Shown here: positions 1 to 9,720 of the stretch, piece after piece
Position numbering within the stretch: the stretch's first letter is position 1
Layout of the letters: each line of letters opens with the position of its first letter
NCBI GenBank assembly: GCA_958298945.1
Contig: OY282605.1
Location: forward strand, 115,502,267 to 115,566,266
Length of the DNA: 64,000 bases
Origin: Atherix ibis
Taxonomy: Eukaryota; Arthropoda; Insecta; Diptera; Athericidae
Direction: 5' to 3'
The notes under the pieces: generated by a model
What the model was told of the DNA's origin: nothing
The model's input: only the letters and a program-made list of their open reading frames with translations
The model's database searches: none
Position numbers and translations under genes: made by a program

Positions 1-479
1 TATTTTATGTATTTCAATAATATTTATTGCAATTTGTCAAGCAAGCACCTACACATATTCTGAGGTGTGATAAGTAATAATGTTTGGAAATTTTTTTATT
101 TCTATCTATAAAATAAGGTTAATGAGAAAATTTAATTAAAATCTTACATAAAATGTTGTAAAAATGACGGAAATTGTTGAAATAGGCGTGAATGGAGGAA
201 GAAAAAATTAACATTTGGCAGAATTTTGTTGTAATCAGCGAGAATGTTTAGTTGAAAAATTAAAAATGGCGCTCGTATTCAACATTTGTAGGGTTTACGA
301 CTTATGCTAGGAACATAATTACGACGGGCAATCCAATTTTTTTAACGTGGTTAGGGGGGAATTTTCCTAAGACGCTGTTGAGATACCAATTCCAACAATG
401 TGTTTGCCCACTAAAATCCAGCTTTACGTTCTTTAAATATGCCTTTCCATGGTGATATCATTGGGCATAACTTCTCCGG
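1..479. other. AT-rich non-coding DNA
   Basis: No open frame with protein-like composition, no tandem repeat and no recognised element is visible here. It ends where a degraded non-LTR retrotransposon remnant begins. Confidence 0.6.
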
Positions 480-865
480 GACTAGACTGGCGTCAAGGCT
501 TTTATCCTATCTAGAGTGCGGCTGGTTCTTTCTCAATCTTTCCTTATGACGGAGCTTCTTTATTACTCGGGATGCGTATTCAGCTAACGCCTACCCACAT
601 ACCTTTAGAGGCAGGCGTTGATTGACGACTTTTTGCAGTTCCCTTCCTTCTTCGGTATAGCGTGAACAATGAAAAAATACAAGATCTTCATTCCCGATTG
701 TTGGACGATAATCATGACCAGACGAGAAATGTGGACCAGAAAAAGCCCCATAACCTCTTTTGGTCTTAATTTCTAAAACCTCTTTCGCTCCACGTGGCTA
801 CATCAGGTGTTAGCTGGTGCATCCATCTTCCTTGAGTCGATAAATTTCAATGTCGTTGCTACATC
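480..865 (-). pseudogene. R1/LOA-like non-LTR retrotransposon C-terminal remnant
   Basis: The minus-strand conceptual translation, broken by several stops, contains FHCSRYTEEGREL, followed by a downstream stretch rich in K/R/E (RVIKKLRHKERLRKNQ). This resembles the C-terminal zinc-finger-like region of R1/LOA-clade retrotransposons, where a C-x2-C / H-x-C pattern is followed by an E-R-R-x-L helix. Only one of the usual cysteines and histidines remains clear. The GC content is well above that of the flanking DNA, as expected for transferred coding sequence. No reverse-transcriptase part is present, so this is a short dead fragment. The clade call rests on a short match and could be wrong within the non-LTR elements. 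Confidence 0.45.
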
Positions 866-1057
866 GCCACTGTCTCATTTCTTTCCTCCTTGCTGATGGA
901 TTTCAGGATGAATGATTATTATCCGTCGTCGATAATATATCCCGGGTCCCTCATTATACAAACTTTTTAATTGGTGCCCTGTTACTGATTACACAGACAG
1001 TGTCATACGAGAGAGTAAAGAATACTCTCGAAATTCGAAGTGCGCTCCAACAATATA

Positions 1058-1628
1058 GGAGGTATGTTCAAAAAGGATCGCGAATTTTTTATTTCCGCGG
1101 GTTACGTATATTCGATTTTCGATTTTTTGTAGCGTTATGTTGGTACTCATATCTCTCACTTATGCCGACAAGTTCGGCCATTTTGAATGTTCAGTTAATT
1201 TTTGACAGCTGGCTTGCACGTGTTTTGGCTCGTCTACGAAATGGATCAAAGAATCTGTTTCGGGAACAAGAAAAAGTCACAGGGGGCCAGATCTGGGGAA
1301 TACGATGGCTGCGGCATTATTAGTGTATTGCTTTCAGCCAAAAATTCGCGCACCAGCAACGATGCGTGAGCAGGGGCGTTATCATGGTGCAAAAGCCTTG
1401 CAGGTAATATTCCTTATTAACCTGTGGCAAGAACTCATGATGTACCACGCCCCTGTATTCGAAGAAAACTGTAAGAAAAACCTTCACATTCGACCGAACT
1501 TGGCGCACTTTTTCACTCAGCATAAGTGAGAGACATGAGTACCACCATAACGCCACGAAAAATCGAAAATCGAATATACGTAATCCGTGGAAATTCAAAA
1601 TTGACGATACTTTTTGAACAGTCACTAG
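1058..1628 (-). mobile_element. MarA1: internally deleted mariner with long terminal inverted repeats
   Basis: A 571-bp element flanked by TA on both sides. The ends are inverted copies that share the motif CGCGGGTTACGTATATTCGA (right end slightly diverged) and extend inward for 100 bp or more. The minus-strand interior keeps only the last part of a D,D34D mariner transposase: HDNAPAHASLL, then YSPDLAPCDFFLF, whose aspartates are the second and third catalytic residues with 34 residues between them. The first-aspartate region and the whole N-terminal DNA-binding half are absent. The element therefore cannot encode an active transposase and could only have moved with enzyme supplied by another copy. 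Confidence 0.9.
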
Positions 1629-2111
1629 TACAACCTAGAATTTTTAAGCAGCAAAGTTCAGGACCACTAATAATAGCCAATACCAAGTAGTGAGGACTGC
1701 GTCATTTGCGATTTGAGTGATCTTATCTAGGAATTTACTTACAGCGATCGCCGCAATATCATTCGCAATGCCATCCAAAGTTACATCTTTTGGCATCGAG
1801 AGTTTGAGCAGCATCTTACATAATACTGTATTCCCCAATAATGGGACGACATCGAACATTACGGGACTCCCCCACTAATATTATATGTTTCCATTCCTAT
1901 TTCGTATTGTACATCAGTGTTCTATCCTTTTATAATTTGGGACTTTCACATACAGTGAAAAACGTCTACAATACTACTCCATCTTGCCAAATTGAGTGCG
2001 TTATTGACATCAAGTGTAACAATGGCGTAGTATTTTTAGCACCCCGCCTTTCTAAATACTATAAATGATCCCTTTAAGCACTTTACCGCCTATCTATTGA
2101 ACGCGCGCATA
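1629..2111. other. spacer with an unassigned open frame
   Basis: DNA between two MarA copies. A 71-codon open frame on the minus strand (1644-1859) has a fairly protein-like composition (LDGIANDIAAIAVSKFLDKI), but I recognise no family and no splice context. It may be a fragment of an unidentified element. Confidence 0.3.
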
Positions 2112-2835
2112 CGAGGTCTGTTCAAAAAGTATAGCGAATTTTGTATTTTTTTTTCAAAAATTATTTATTTATTCATGAATTTCTATTTTGTCCCCTTCGT
2201 CATGGGGCTCTTCGTCCTTTCATGGGGCTCTTCAGTTTCGAGAACAAGAAAAAGAGACAAAGGAGCCAGATCTGAGAATACAGTGGCTGCGGCATTATTA
2301 GTGTGTTGTTTTTGGCCAAAAATGGCAAAAGCCAATTTTTGTTCTCCCACAAATCCGAGCGTTTCTGGCGGATTGCTTCGCACAACTTGCGCATAACTTG
2401 TAGATAATATTCCATATTGACAGTTCTACCTTGTGGCAAGAACTTATGATGCCCCACGCCCCTGCACTCGAAGAAAACTGTAAGCAAAACCTTCACATTC
2501 GACCAAACCTTTTTGGTCTTGGCTCATGCGGCAGCTTCCATTGGGATGATTGAGCTTTGGTTTCCACATCATAACCATAAACCCATGATTCGTTACTAGT
2601 TATGGACTCTCTGGAGCAATTTGGGTCGTCGCGGACAGAGTTCAATAGCTTCTTAGCAATGTTAATGCGATGTTGTTTTTGGTCAAAAATGGGCAAAAAT
2701 CGAAGACCAGCCAAAACACGTACAAGCAAAGCAACTGTCAAAAATTAACTGAACATTCAAAATGGTCGAACTTGTCGGCAGAAGTGAGAGACATGAGTAC
2801 CAACATAACTCCACAAAAAATCAAAAATTGAATTC
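2112..2835 (-). mobile_element. MarA2: decayed long-TIR mariner
   Basis: The left end CGAGGTCTGTTCAAAAAGTA follows a TA dinucleotide and matches the other MarA copies. The right TIR is diverged and stops near 2835. The minus-strand coding remnant begins after the TIR with QHRINIAKKLLNSV, then SITSNESWVYGYDVETK; the first catalytic aspartate (DES in copy A3) is Asn here. It continues with VLLTVFFECRG and EAIRQKRSDLWENKNW. A deletion has removed the second-aspartate block (HDNAPAH). The third block, around YSxDLAP, is frameshifted. All three catalytic positions are thus lost or unreadable. The N-terminal helix-turn-helix half is missing at the same junction as in A3 and A4. Confidence 0.9.
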
Positions 2836-3437
2836 ATTTTTAATAGATCAGTTCTGTTCATAATATTATCAATATTTTTTTAATTTTTTTGTGTTGCTAG
2901 TAACATTGTTGAAATTTAACTCAAAATCAAGGTAAATGCATATAGAGTTTTATGTGAACTTAAAAATTTAATTAAAAATACCAAATAAATTTCTTAAACC
3001 GATCAGATGTCATTTATTTATTAAAGTTTTTCATTTGTTATCAGTTGGAATTGTGTTGAGGGTGGTTTAGGTATAGTAAAAATTAATAGGAATTTGTTGA
3101 GAGTTTTAAAATTTCATATTTAAGAAATCAACAACTAATTTGACATTTGATATTTAAAAAAAATAATTAGTTTTTTATTTCAATATTAAAAAAAAAATGA
3201 TTATTATGAAAATTATTCACTAACATAACATTTTTTTCTAATATCAACTATAAAATTATTATCGGACACCTTATTTTTATCTAAAACAAAATAAGATTAC
3301 TACCAAAAAAAAAAATTAGATAAATGGAAAGTTAAGAAAATTATAGAAAAATCCTATTTTTTTTTTCAAATAAAATTTATTTTCCATCGCCCAATCAATA
3401 ATAATAATAAATTTGATTATCTTTTAATTGTTTATAG
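2836..3437. other. AT-rich intron upstream of the host exon
   Basis: Extremely AT-rich sequence with poly(A)/poly(T) runs and no open frame. It ends in a pyrimidine-rich stretch and TTTATAG, the probable splice acceptor of the following exon. Confidence 0.5.
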
Positions 3438-4009
3438 AAATATTCTGCAACGGCAAAGGGACTCAACTCATCGGTATTGGAAGAGGATACAGTGGCTGAT
3501 ATAAATCTGGAGCCGATACTAGTTGAAAACCGTCATCTATATGCCAACCATAATCAACAGCATAATAATCCTCACGGTTATCATTTTGAACAGCATCAGG
3601 ATCAGCATCACGAACAGGAACATAATTCACAGAATAGTGCTTCCAGCCATCACGGTAGTACGGGAATTGGGCACAATTACTACAGTGTTGAAACGGTGCC
3701 AATACAATACCAGGAGCAGACGCCATCATTCGAATCGTATCAACCACCTGCCGAATACCCAACCGTCCCATGTACGATAACGGATGATCCGAGGACAGGG
3801 ATCGCTTTAGAGAGGACCGCAAGGACACAAACCGGCGGATCCAATAGATCCGTTAGTACAGGATCAAATTTGGCGGGGGTGCGATCAATGCCAGCAACTG
3901 GAGGTAACTCCAAAGTAAATAAGCCCAACAATTCCTCAAACACGTCGCTAGCCATGAGTCAATTGGGAACTGTTTATGCAACTAAAAGACGACGACGCAA
4001 CGGAAAAAG
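3438..4009 (+). CDS. internal coding exon of an unidentified host gene (His/Gln-rich, basic C-terminal cluster)
   Basis: An open frame runs from just after an in-frame stop that lies inside the acceptor TTTATAG to a strong donor, AAAAAG|GTAAGC, giving 190 complete codons plus two bases. The apparent ATG-less start at 3477 is only a TTG, so the frame more likely enters by splicing at 3438. The exon encodes, in order, a short acidic stretch (LEEDTVADINLEP), a His/Gln/Asn-rich segment (HNQQHNNPHGYHFEQHQDQ), a Ser/Thr/Asn-rich linker, and a terminal basic cluster ATKRRRRNGK that reads across the donor. GC content and codon use stand out sharply from the flanks. Low-complexity acidic and His/Gln stretches followed by a basic block are common in insect nuclear proteins such as transcription factors. 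A basic-helix-loop-helix factor is one possibility, but no DNA-binding domain is present in the window. No other exon of the gene was found. Confidence 0.7.
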
Positions 4010-4555
4010 GTAAGCAAGAGTTTTTTTTTCGTCATTTTATTTGGTGTAGTAAATTTAAAAGTATCCTTAACGGGTGCACTTGCCGTCAGTTTATGATCCC
4101 AATAAAAAGGTGCTAAAGCAATTATCATCTTCTAATGAGATGAAATTTATTTTTTCGTTAAGTCTAAAAGATCCTTTATCTAAATTTATAATTTTAAATA
4201 GACTCAATTCAATTCAAATCTTTTCAAAATGTACCCAAAGTGTCAGAGTTAAAGGTACAAATACAAAAATTATAAAATTTAATGTAATAAACCAAATTAA
4301 GAAAATAAAAGGAAACAGCAAAAAAAAAAATAACTCAAAAACCTTAACTTTAATGTGCATTTAAACGATAAATACTCTAAACAACAAAAGATGAATAAGG
4401 AAAAAAAGGAATCGTGAAAAATTATCGGAAGATGGAAGGAAGGTAAATCAGTAACAACAGGTAGACGATACTGATCATAGACGTTAATCCTATTGTATGC
4501 TGTCACAAGGTTCGCTTTGATTTCTTTTATTCTTTTTTGATTTTTTTTTTCTCCG
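4010..4555. other. intron sequence downstream of the host exon
   Basis: AT-rich with an A-rich open frame (4074-4364) whose Lys/Asn/Ser content reflects base composition rather than a gene. It ends in a long T-rich tract immediately before the candidate ORF at 4556. Confidence 0.45.
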
Positions 4556-4726
4556 ATGCACGAGTGTGAGATGTTGGCGAAGTGGCAGATTGTCTTGTTG
4601 TTTTGGGTTCTCCTTCTTATGCCGGTTACGTCTGTTTGGTGGACCGTTGTCGGTGGTCACTTGTTATTGTGGAAACCTCTTAACCTTAACCAGGATCCTG
4701 CTGTGATCCATTCATTCTGTATCTAA
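4556..4726 (+). CDS. candidate short secreted protein or signal-peptide exon
   Basis: A 56-codon ATG-to-TAA frame, MHECEMLAKWQIVLLFWVL and onward, in a patch of visibly higher GC than its surroundings. Residues 6-24 give a Lys followed by a hydrophobic core (WQIVLLFWVLLLM) and a plausible cleavage site after PVTS, the layout of a signal peptide. The next residues are VWWTVVGG. A double Trp soon after the signal peptide also occurs in some Wnt ligands, but no Wnt cysteine pattern follows, so I do not assign that family. A long T-rich tract and an AG lie just upstream, so this could be an exon start rather than a complete gene. Read in another phase the same DNA is also open, which lowers confidence. 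Confidence 0.3.
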   Translation: MHECEMLAKWQIVLLFWVLLLMPVTSVWWTVVGGHLLLWKPLNLNQDPAVIHSFCI

Positions 4727-5239
4727 TATCTCTGCTCAGATCTAGACCGTTGACTTCTATTCAAGTGATGCTGACACCTGATATGTGATAGGCACACGTT
4801 GAATCTTGCATACCTGCAATTTTTCTTCTTTTTTTTCTACGTGTAGTTTCGTTATAATTACTCCGCTGAAATGTATTTCTTTTCAAATGAAATTATTAAT
4901 TTTATCAATTATTTTATTTCTAGTCGCATTTCTGTTTTAATGCTGGTCAAAAAATAATTTAAATTTGATTAAAAAAATTATTTTTTTAAAGATAATTTAT
5001 TAAATTATTCTACATTTTAATCAATTATGAATTTTGTGAACACTTTTTTTTGTGAGAAAATCCATTTAAAAACCCAAAAAATGTTAATTTTACTATGCAT
5101 TCGTAAGGTTTTATGACTATTTGTTCTATCGATAAGGTAGGGCGGCGGCAGTGTTTACAGAGTCGATAAGGTAGAGCAGATTTATGCAAATAAGAATTTA
5201 AATTCGACTATTTACGAATAAAGTCAGTGAATTTTCGAC
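4727..5239. other. AT-rich non-coding spacer
   Basis: No coding or repeat structure is recognised. The text becomes increasingly rich in short TTTACT/GAAAA words toward the following minisatellite field. Confidence 0.5.
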
Positions 5240-7160
5240 GTAAATAATTTTTTACTAAAAACATAGTGAAATTTCGAAGTAAACAAAAATTTTAAGTGAA
5301 CATCTTTTTTTAAAAAAGACTTTCTGCTGATATTGAGAAGAAAATAAACATCTTTCACTAAAAAAAATGTTAAGGAAAAAATTTTTACTGAAATTTTTTT
5401 TTAATGAATAAAGTTTTACTAAAAAAATATTTTCTAAGTAAATGTTTATTAAAATGACTTTCAATAGACAACTTTTACTGTAAAAATCTTTACTGAAAAT
5501 TAAAACTCTGTTTGCTGACTAAATTTTTTCTGAAAAAATATTTGCTGAGTAAATTTTTAATGAAAAATTTTAACCTCATAAATTTAGAGTGAAAAAAATT
5601 TTCTTTACTAAAAAATTTTGGTTGCAAAACTTATTTTGTTTAGTAAATTTTTACTGAAAAAATATTTCCTGAATAAGATTTTACCAAAAATATGTTGGCC
5701 CTATAAATTTGGACTGAAAAAAAACCTTTACTAAAAATATTTTTGTTGTAAAACTTTTTTTGCTGATAAATTTTTACTGGAAAAATATTTGCTGAATAAA
5801 TTTGTACTGAAAAAATATTTGCTGAGTAAAATTTTACCAAAAAAATGTTGGCCTCATAAATTTGGACTGAAAAAAAACGTTTACTAAAAAAATTTTTGTT
5901 GTAAAACTTTTTTCGCTGATTAAATTTTTACTGGAAAAATATTTGCTGAATAAATTTGTACTGAAAAAATATTTGCTGAGTAAAATTTTACATAAAAAAT
6001 GTTGGCCTCATAAATTTGGACTGAAAAAAAACCTTTACTAAAAAAATTTTGGTTTTAAAACTTTTTTTACTGATTAAATTTTTACTGGAAAAATATTTGC
6101 TGAATAAATTTGTACTGAAAAAATATTTGCTGAGTAAAATTTTACCTAAAAAATGTTGGCCTCATAAATTTGGACTGAAAAAAAACCTTTACTAAAAAAA
6201 TTTTTGTTGTAAAACTTTTTTTGCTGATTAAATTTTAACTCATGCAGGAACCCAGGGCAGAGGCAGACGGAGGAGAGTTAACGGAGTTTTCTGGTGCCGC
6301 TATGTGCTCCATAGGAGCGACTGTGTTCTCATGACTATGTGTGTATAAAAAATGCATGTATGTGTTAAAAAAATTGTACAAATGTAGAAAATGAAAACCT
6401 GTCAAATAAATAATAAAAAAAAAAAAAATTTTAACTGGAAAAATATTTGCTGAATAAATTTGTACTGAAAAAATATTTATTGAGTAAAATTTTACCAAAA
6501 AAAGGTTGGCCTCATAAATTTGGACTGAAAAAAAACCTTTACTAAAAAAATTTTTGTTGTAAAACTTTTTTTGCTGATTAAATTTTTACTGGTAAAATAT
6601 TTGCTGAATAAATTTGTACTGAAAAAATATTTGCTGAGTAAATTTTCAATAAAAAATTTTGGTCTCATTAATTTGAAATAAATAATCTTTAATAACATAA
6701 AACAATGATTTTTTAAAAAAAAAATTTATAATGTACAACTTTTACTCCGAATATTTTTACTGAAAGAATTTTTATTGAAAAACTTTCCACTGCATTAATT
6801 TTGACAGAAAATGTTTACTGAATAAATATTGACAGGACAAATTATTAAGGCAACAATTTTAAGTGAATGAAAATTCCTACCGCAAACATGTTTATTTAAC
6901 AAAATTTTCATTGTAGAACTTTTCTGCTGAGTAAATTTTTACTAAAAAAATACTTGCTCTGTAAATTTTGACCAATAAATGTTGGCTTCATAAAATTGAA
7001 CTGAAAAATCTTAGCTGGCATATTTTTACTGTACAAATTTTTGATGAGAAACTTTTTGCTGAATAAATTTCGACTGGAAAAATTTCTAATGTTGGCTGAA
7101 AAACTTTATAGCTGAATAAATGTTTACTAAAAAATTATTGATGAAAATATTTCACTGGAA
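5240..7160. repeat. TTTACTGAAAA minisatellite field with a 154-bp higher-order unit
   Basis: The whole stretch is built from diverged copies of a 13-20 bp word, roughly TTTTTACTGAAAAAATATT. In the centre a higher-order unit is evident: the landmark GTTGGCC(T) recurs at 5694, 5847, 6001 and 6155, a spacing of 153-154 bp, and again at 6505 after an interrupting insertion of about 196 bp. Units in the middle are nearly identical and decay outward, as expected for unequal crossing-over. The short AT-rich ORFs across it are artefacts of the repeat. Confidence 0.9.
6241..6432 (+). mobile_element. short polyadenylated retrocopy inserted in the 154-bp array
   Basis: A segment of markedly higher GC interrupts one 154-bp unit. 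It ends with CAAATAAATAATAAA and a run of A, resembling a polyadenylation signal and tail. It is flanked by a direct repeat AAATTTTAACT (just before 6241 and again at about 6426-6436), consistent with a target-site duplication. From the ATG at 6242 a 30-codon frame (MQEPRAEADGGELTEFSGAA and onward) reaches a TGA at 6332. This looks like the 3' end of an mRNA, or a SINE-like transcript, copied in by LINE machinery. I do not recognise the parent gene. Confidence 0.7.
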
Positions 7161-7652
7161 AAATGACAACTGAATAGTGTTTATATTATTTGTAAGATTA
7201 TTTGATTGGCTAAAAATATTTTATATTAATTGAATTTTAGAAGATTTTGTTTGTAGAGATAAGAATAAATTGAATCTTTTTTTTGATGAGGAAATATTCA
7301 CTAAAAGAGTTTAAAGATTGTCAAAATTTGCACTGAGAAGAAAATTTCTATTTTTTATGACAAAAAAAAATATTTCCAAGAAAAAATCTTAAGTTTTATT
7401 GGAGAAATTTACACTAAAACTTTAACAGAAAAAGGAACTTAATTTTTATTCGAGTTCTTTTCAGCAGATATACTCGCATTCGTTTATCAGAAAAATTTAT
7501 TTGATCAATAAAATCGTTTGCATAAATGTTTCAGTAACTTTGCCACAGTTTGCATAATTGCACGATTGGTTAATCATCGAGATAAGATCAGTGCGACAGC
7601 GTGAATCCGTGGAAAATCTTGCGTTAGTCATCTTTCCATTAACGCCATTGGG
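7161..7652. other. non-repetitive spacer upstream of a candidate promoter
   Basis: AT-rich DNA that lacks the minisatellite word in its second half. The last 100 bases before 7653 are less AT-rich. Confidence 0.4.
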
Positions 7653-7659
7653 TATAAAA
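7653..7659 (+). promoter_or_regulatory. candidate TATA box
   Basis: TATAAAA within GGGTATAAAAAGTG, in a locally less AT-rich context, lies about 110 bp upstream of a signal-peptide-like ATG at 7765. Transcription would be expected to start near 7685. The word CGATCGTAGT recurs nearby (around 7668 and 7692, with a shorter copy near 7732). TATA words are frequent in such AT-rich DNA, so this is only suggestive. Confidence 0.3.
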
Positions 7660-7764
7660 AGTGTCTCCGATCGTAGTTGGCTAAGAAGCAGCCGATCGTA
7701 GTAGGTTTGCCTTTTTGAAGTTTCTCTACAATCGTAGTTACTTAATTTATAACTACTCTATTCA

Positions 7765-7815
7765 ATGTATCCCCTTCAATACCTTCTGATTCTTTCGACT
7801 TTCGCTAATATTTGT
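7765..7815 (+). CDS. candidate first coding exon encoding a signal peptide
   Basis: ATG followed by 16 codons, MYPLQYLLILSTFANIC, ends exactly at a consensus donor TTTGT|GTGAGT. The peptide is a hydrophobic leader. A TATA box, a roughly 80-nt leader, a very short first coding exon and an intron form a common layout for insect secreted and cuticle-type genes. No convincing second exon was found; an open segment after a TTATTAG acceptor at 8645 is in phase but short. The call rests on signal geometry, not on homology. Confidence 0.3.
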
Positions 7816-8644
7816 GTGAGTCCATACATTGTTTAACATAATAAGAAGAGCTCTTTGCATTATCACCATTTATATAACATATACCATCATATAAATATTC
7901 CCAATTGATTCAATAATTATTTTAATATGCTTCAATATTCCTTTAAGGAAGTATTTCGTAGACTATCAAGTGCGATGCGTAGGCTGAAAAATTGAACTGA
8001 ATTAACTGAAAAACGGACGGCAACATTTCCCCTTCCCCGTTGATAGTTTATTTTCTTAACGAAAAGTTGAAAATCATTAAGTAATCGTAAAATAAACAAA
8101 AATTACTACTAAATAAGTGGACACGCGAACAAAATTTCAATATTCATTCTTTTATTCTGTCGTTTTTGTCGTAAGTTTTCAGTTTATTTACTATACGAAT
8201 TGTAGTAGAACAGTCGATAGTCGAGTTTACCATCATATTTACTATTAATCAAAGGAAATTGTTAGATCGTTTGTGGTAAATTCAATTAAATTTTTTCCCT
8301 TTCCAATTATTAAGTACATTTGTTTTTATTTTGTTTAGATTTTTTTTCCCTTTCAAGCACAAATTTTCCCTTATTGAAGAAGGTGTTCACTATTTTCGCC
8401 ATTTTCCCACCAATTCATTTTTATACCAAAATTATTATATTATAACTAACATCAATTAAATAGTATACAAAATAAAATTATGTCAATATTTTTATGTAAA
8501 CAAAATGTTTTAATTTGCAATTTTTAGATCAAATAATAAATTTTCGTTAATATGAAAAATTAGCTTGAATTAGAAATTATTAATTGGATATTAATCAATT
8601 CCGTTTTCTATTATTTTTATAATTAAAAATTTTGTTTTTATTAG
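7816..8644. other. AT-rich spacer or putative intron
   Basis: No coding sequence or repeat is recognised. If 7765-7815 is a real exon this would be its intron. Confidence 0.35.
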
Positions 8645-8767
8645 GTTTTAAATATTTTAATTGCTATGTCCAATAATATTTTTAATAAAACGGAAACCAC
8701 CACCGCAACTCAGGTGATTAGACGACGTAAAAAGGACACTCGTATTTCTGAAAAAAAAAAATTATAA
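8645..8767 (+). other. open segment after an acceptor-like site
   Basis: Following TTTTATTAG, a frame of 40 codons in phase with the exon at 7765 includes KTETTTATQVIRRRKKDTR, with a GC-richer core, and ends at a TAA in an A-run. It could be a short terminal exon or chance. There is no homology evidence. Confidence 0.15.
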
Positions 8768-8779
8768 TTTTATTCAAAA

Positions 8780-9720
8780 TCAGTTTACAGAAATTTAATT
8801 TTACTGAAAATTATTTTTACTAATAATTTTCTTTACCGAAAATTATTTTTACTGAAAATTATTTTTAATGAAAAATTTTTTACTAAAAATATTTTTTACT
8901 GAAAATTATTTTTACTGAAAATTAATTTTATTGAACATATTTTTTACTGAAAATTATTTTTACTGAAAATCTTTTTACTGAAAATTACAATATTTTTACT
9001 GAAAATTATTTTTACTGAAAATTGTTTTTACTGAAAATTATTTTAACTGAAACTTTGTTTTACTGAAAATTTTTTCTACTGAAAATTATTTTTACTGAAA
9101 ATATTTTTTACTGAAAATTATTTTTACTGAAAAGTATTTTTACCGAAAAATCCTTTTACTGAAAATTGTTTTTACTGAAAATCTTTTTACTGTCTAAATT
9201 TTACTGAATATTATTTTTACTGAATTTAAATTTTACTGAAAATTATTTTTACTGAAAATTATTTTTACTGAAAATTATTTTTACTGAAAATTATTTTTAC
9301 TGAAAACTATTTTTACTGAAAATTATTTTTACTGAAAATCTTTTTACTGAAAACTTTTTCTACTGAAAATTATTTTTACTGAAAATCTTTTTACTGAATT
9401 TAAATTTTACTGAAAATTATTTTTAGTGAAAATTATTTTTAGTGAAAATTATTTCTACTGAAAATTATTTTTAAGTGAAAATTAGTTTTAGTGAAAATTA
9501 TTTTTACTGAAAAATATTTTTACTGAACATTATTTTTACTGAGAATTAATTTTACTCAAAATTATTTTTATTGAAAAGAAATTTTACTGAAAAATCGTTT
9601 TACTGAGAATTTTTTCACAGAAAACTATGTTTACTGAAAATTATTTTTAGTGAAATTTTTATTTATTGATTTATTTTTACTAAAAATCATTTTTACTGAA
9701 TATTATTTTTACTGTAAATG
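8780..9720. repeat. 16-17 bp minisatellite array, core TTATTTTTACTGAAAA
   Basis: Dozens of head-to-tail copies of a 16-17 bp unit, TTATTTTTACTGAAAA, with single-base variants and occasional length changes. The core is the same word that underlies the 5.2-7.2 kb field, but here there is no 154-bp superstructure. The two fields are separated by about 1.6 kb of unrelated DNA. Confidence 0.95.

Noticed and set aside
1644..1859. 71-codon frame with protein-like composition
   Set aside because: No recognised family and no splice signals; kept only as a spacer note.
4074..4364. 96-codon open frame after the host exon
   Set aside because: Its Lys/Asn/Ser/Ile content follows from AT-rich DNA, and it lies downstream of a strong donor, so it is probably intron.
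5255..6698. Several 60-90 codon minus-strand frames rich in Phe, Lys, Tyr, Ser
   Set aside because: They follow the TTTACTGAAAA repeat periodicity.
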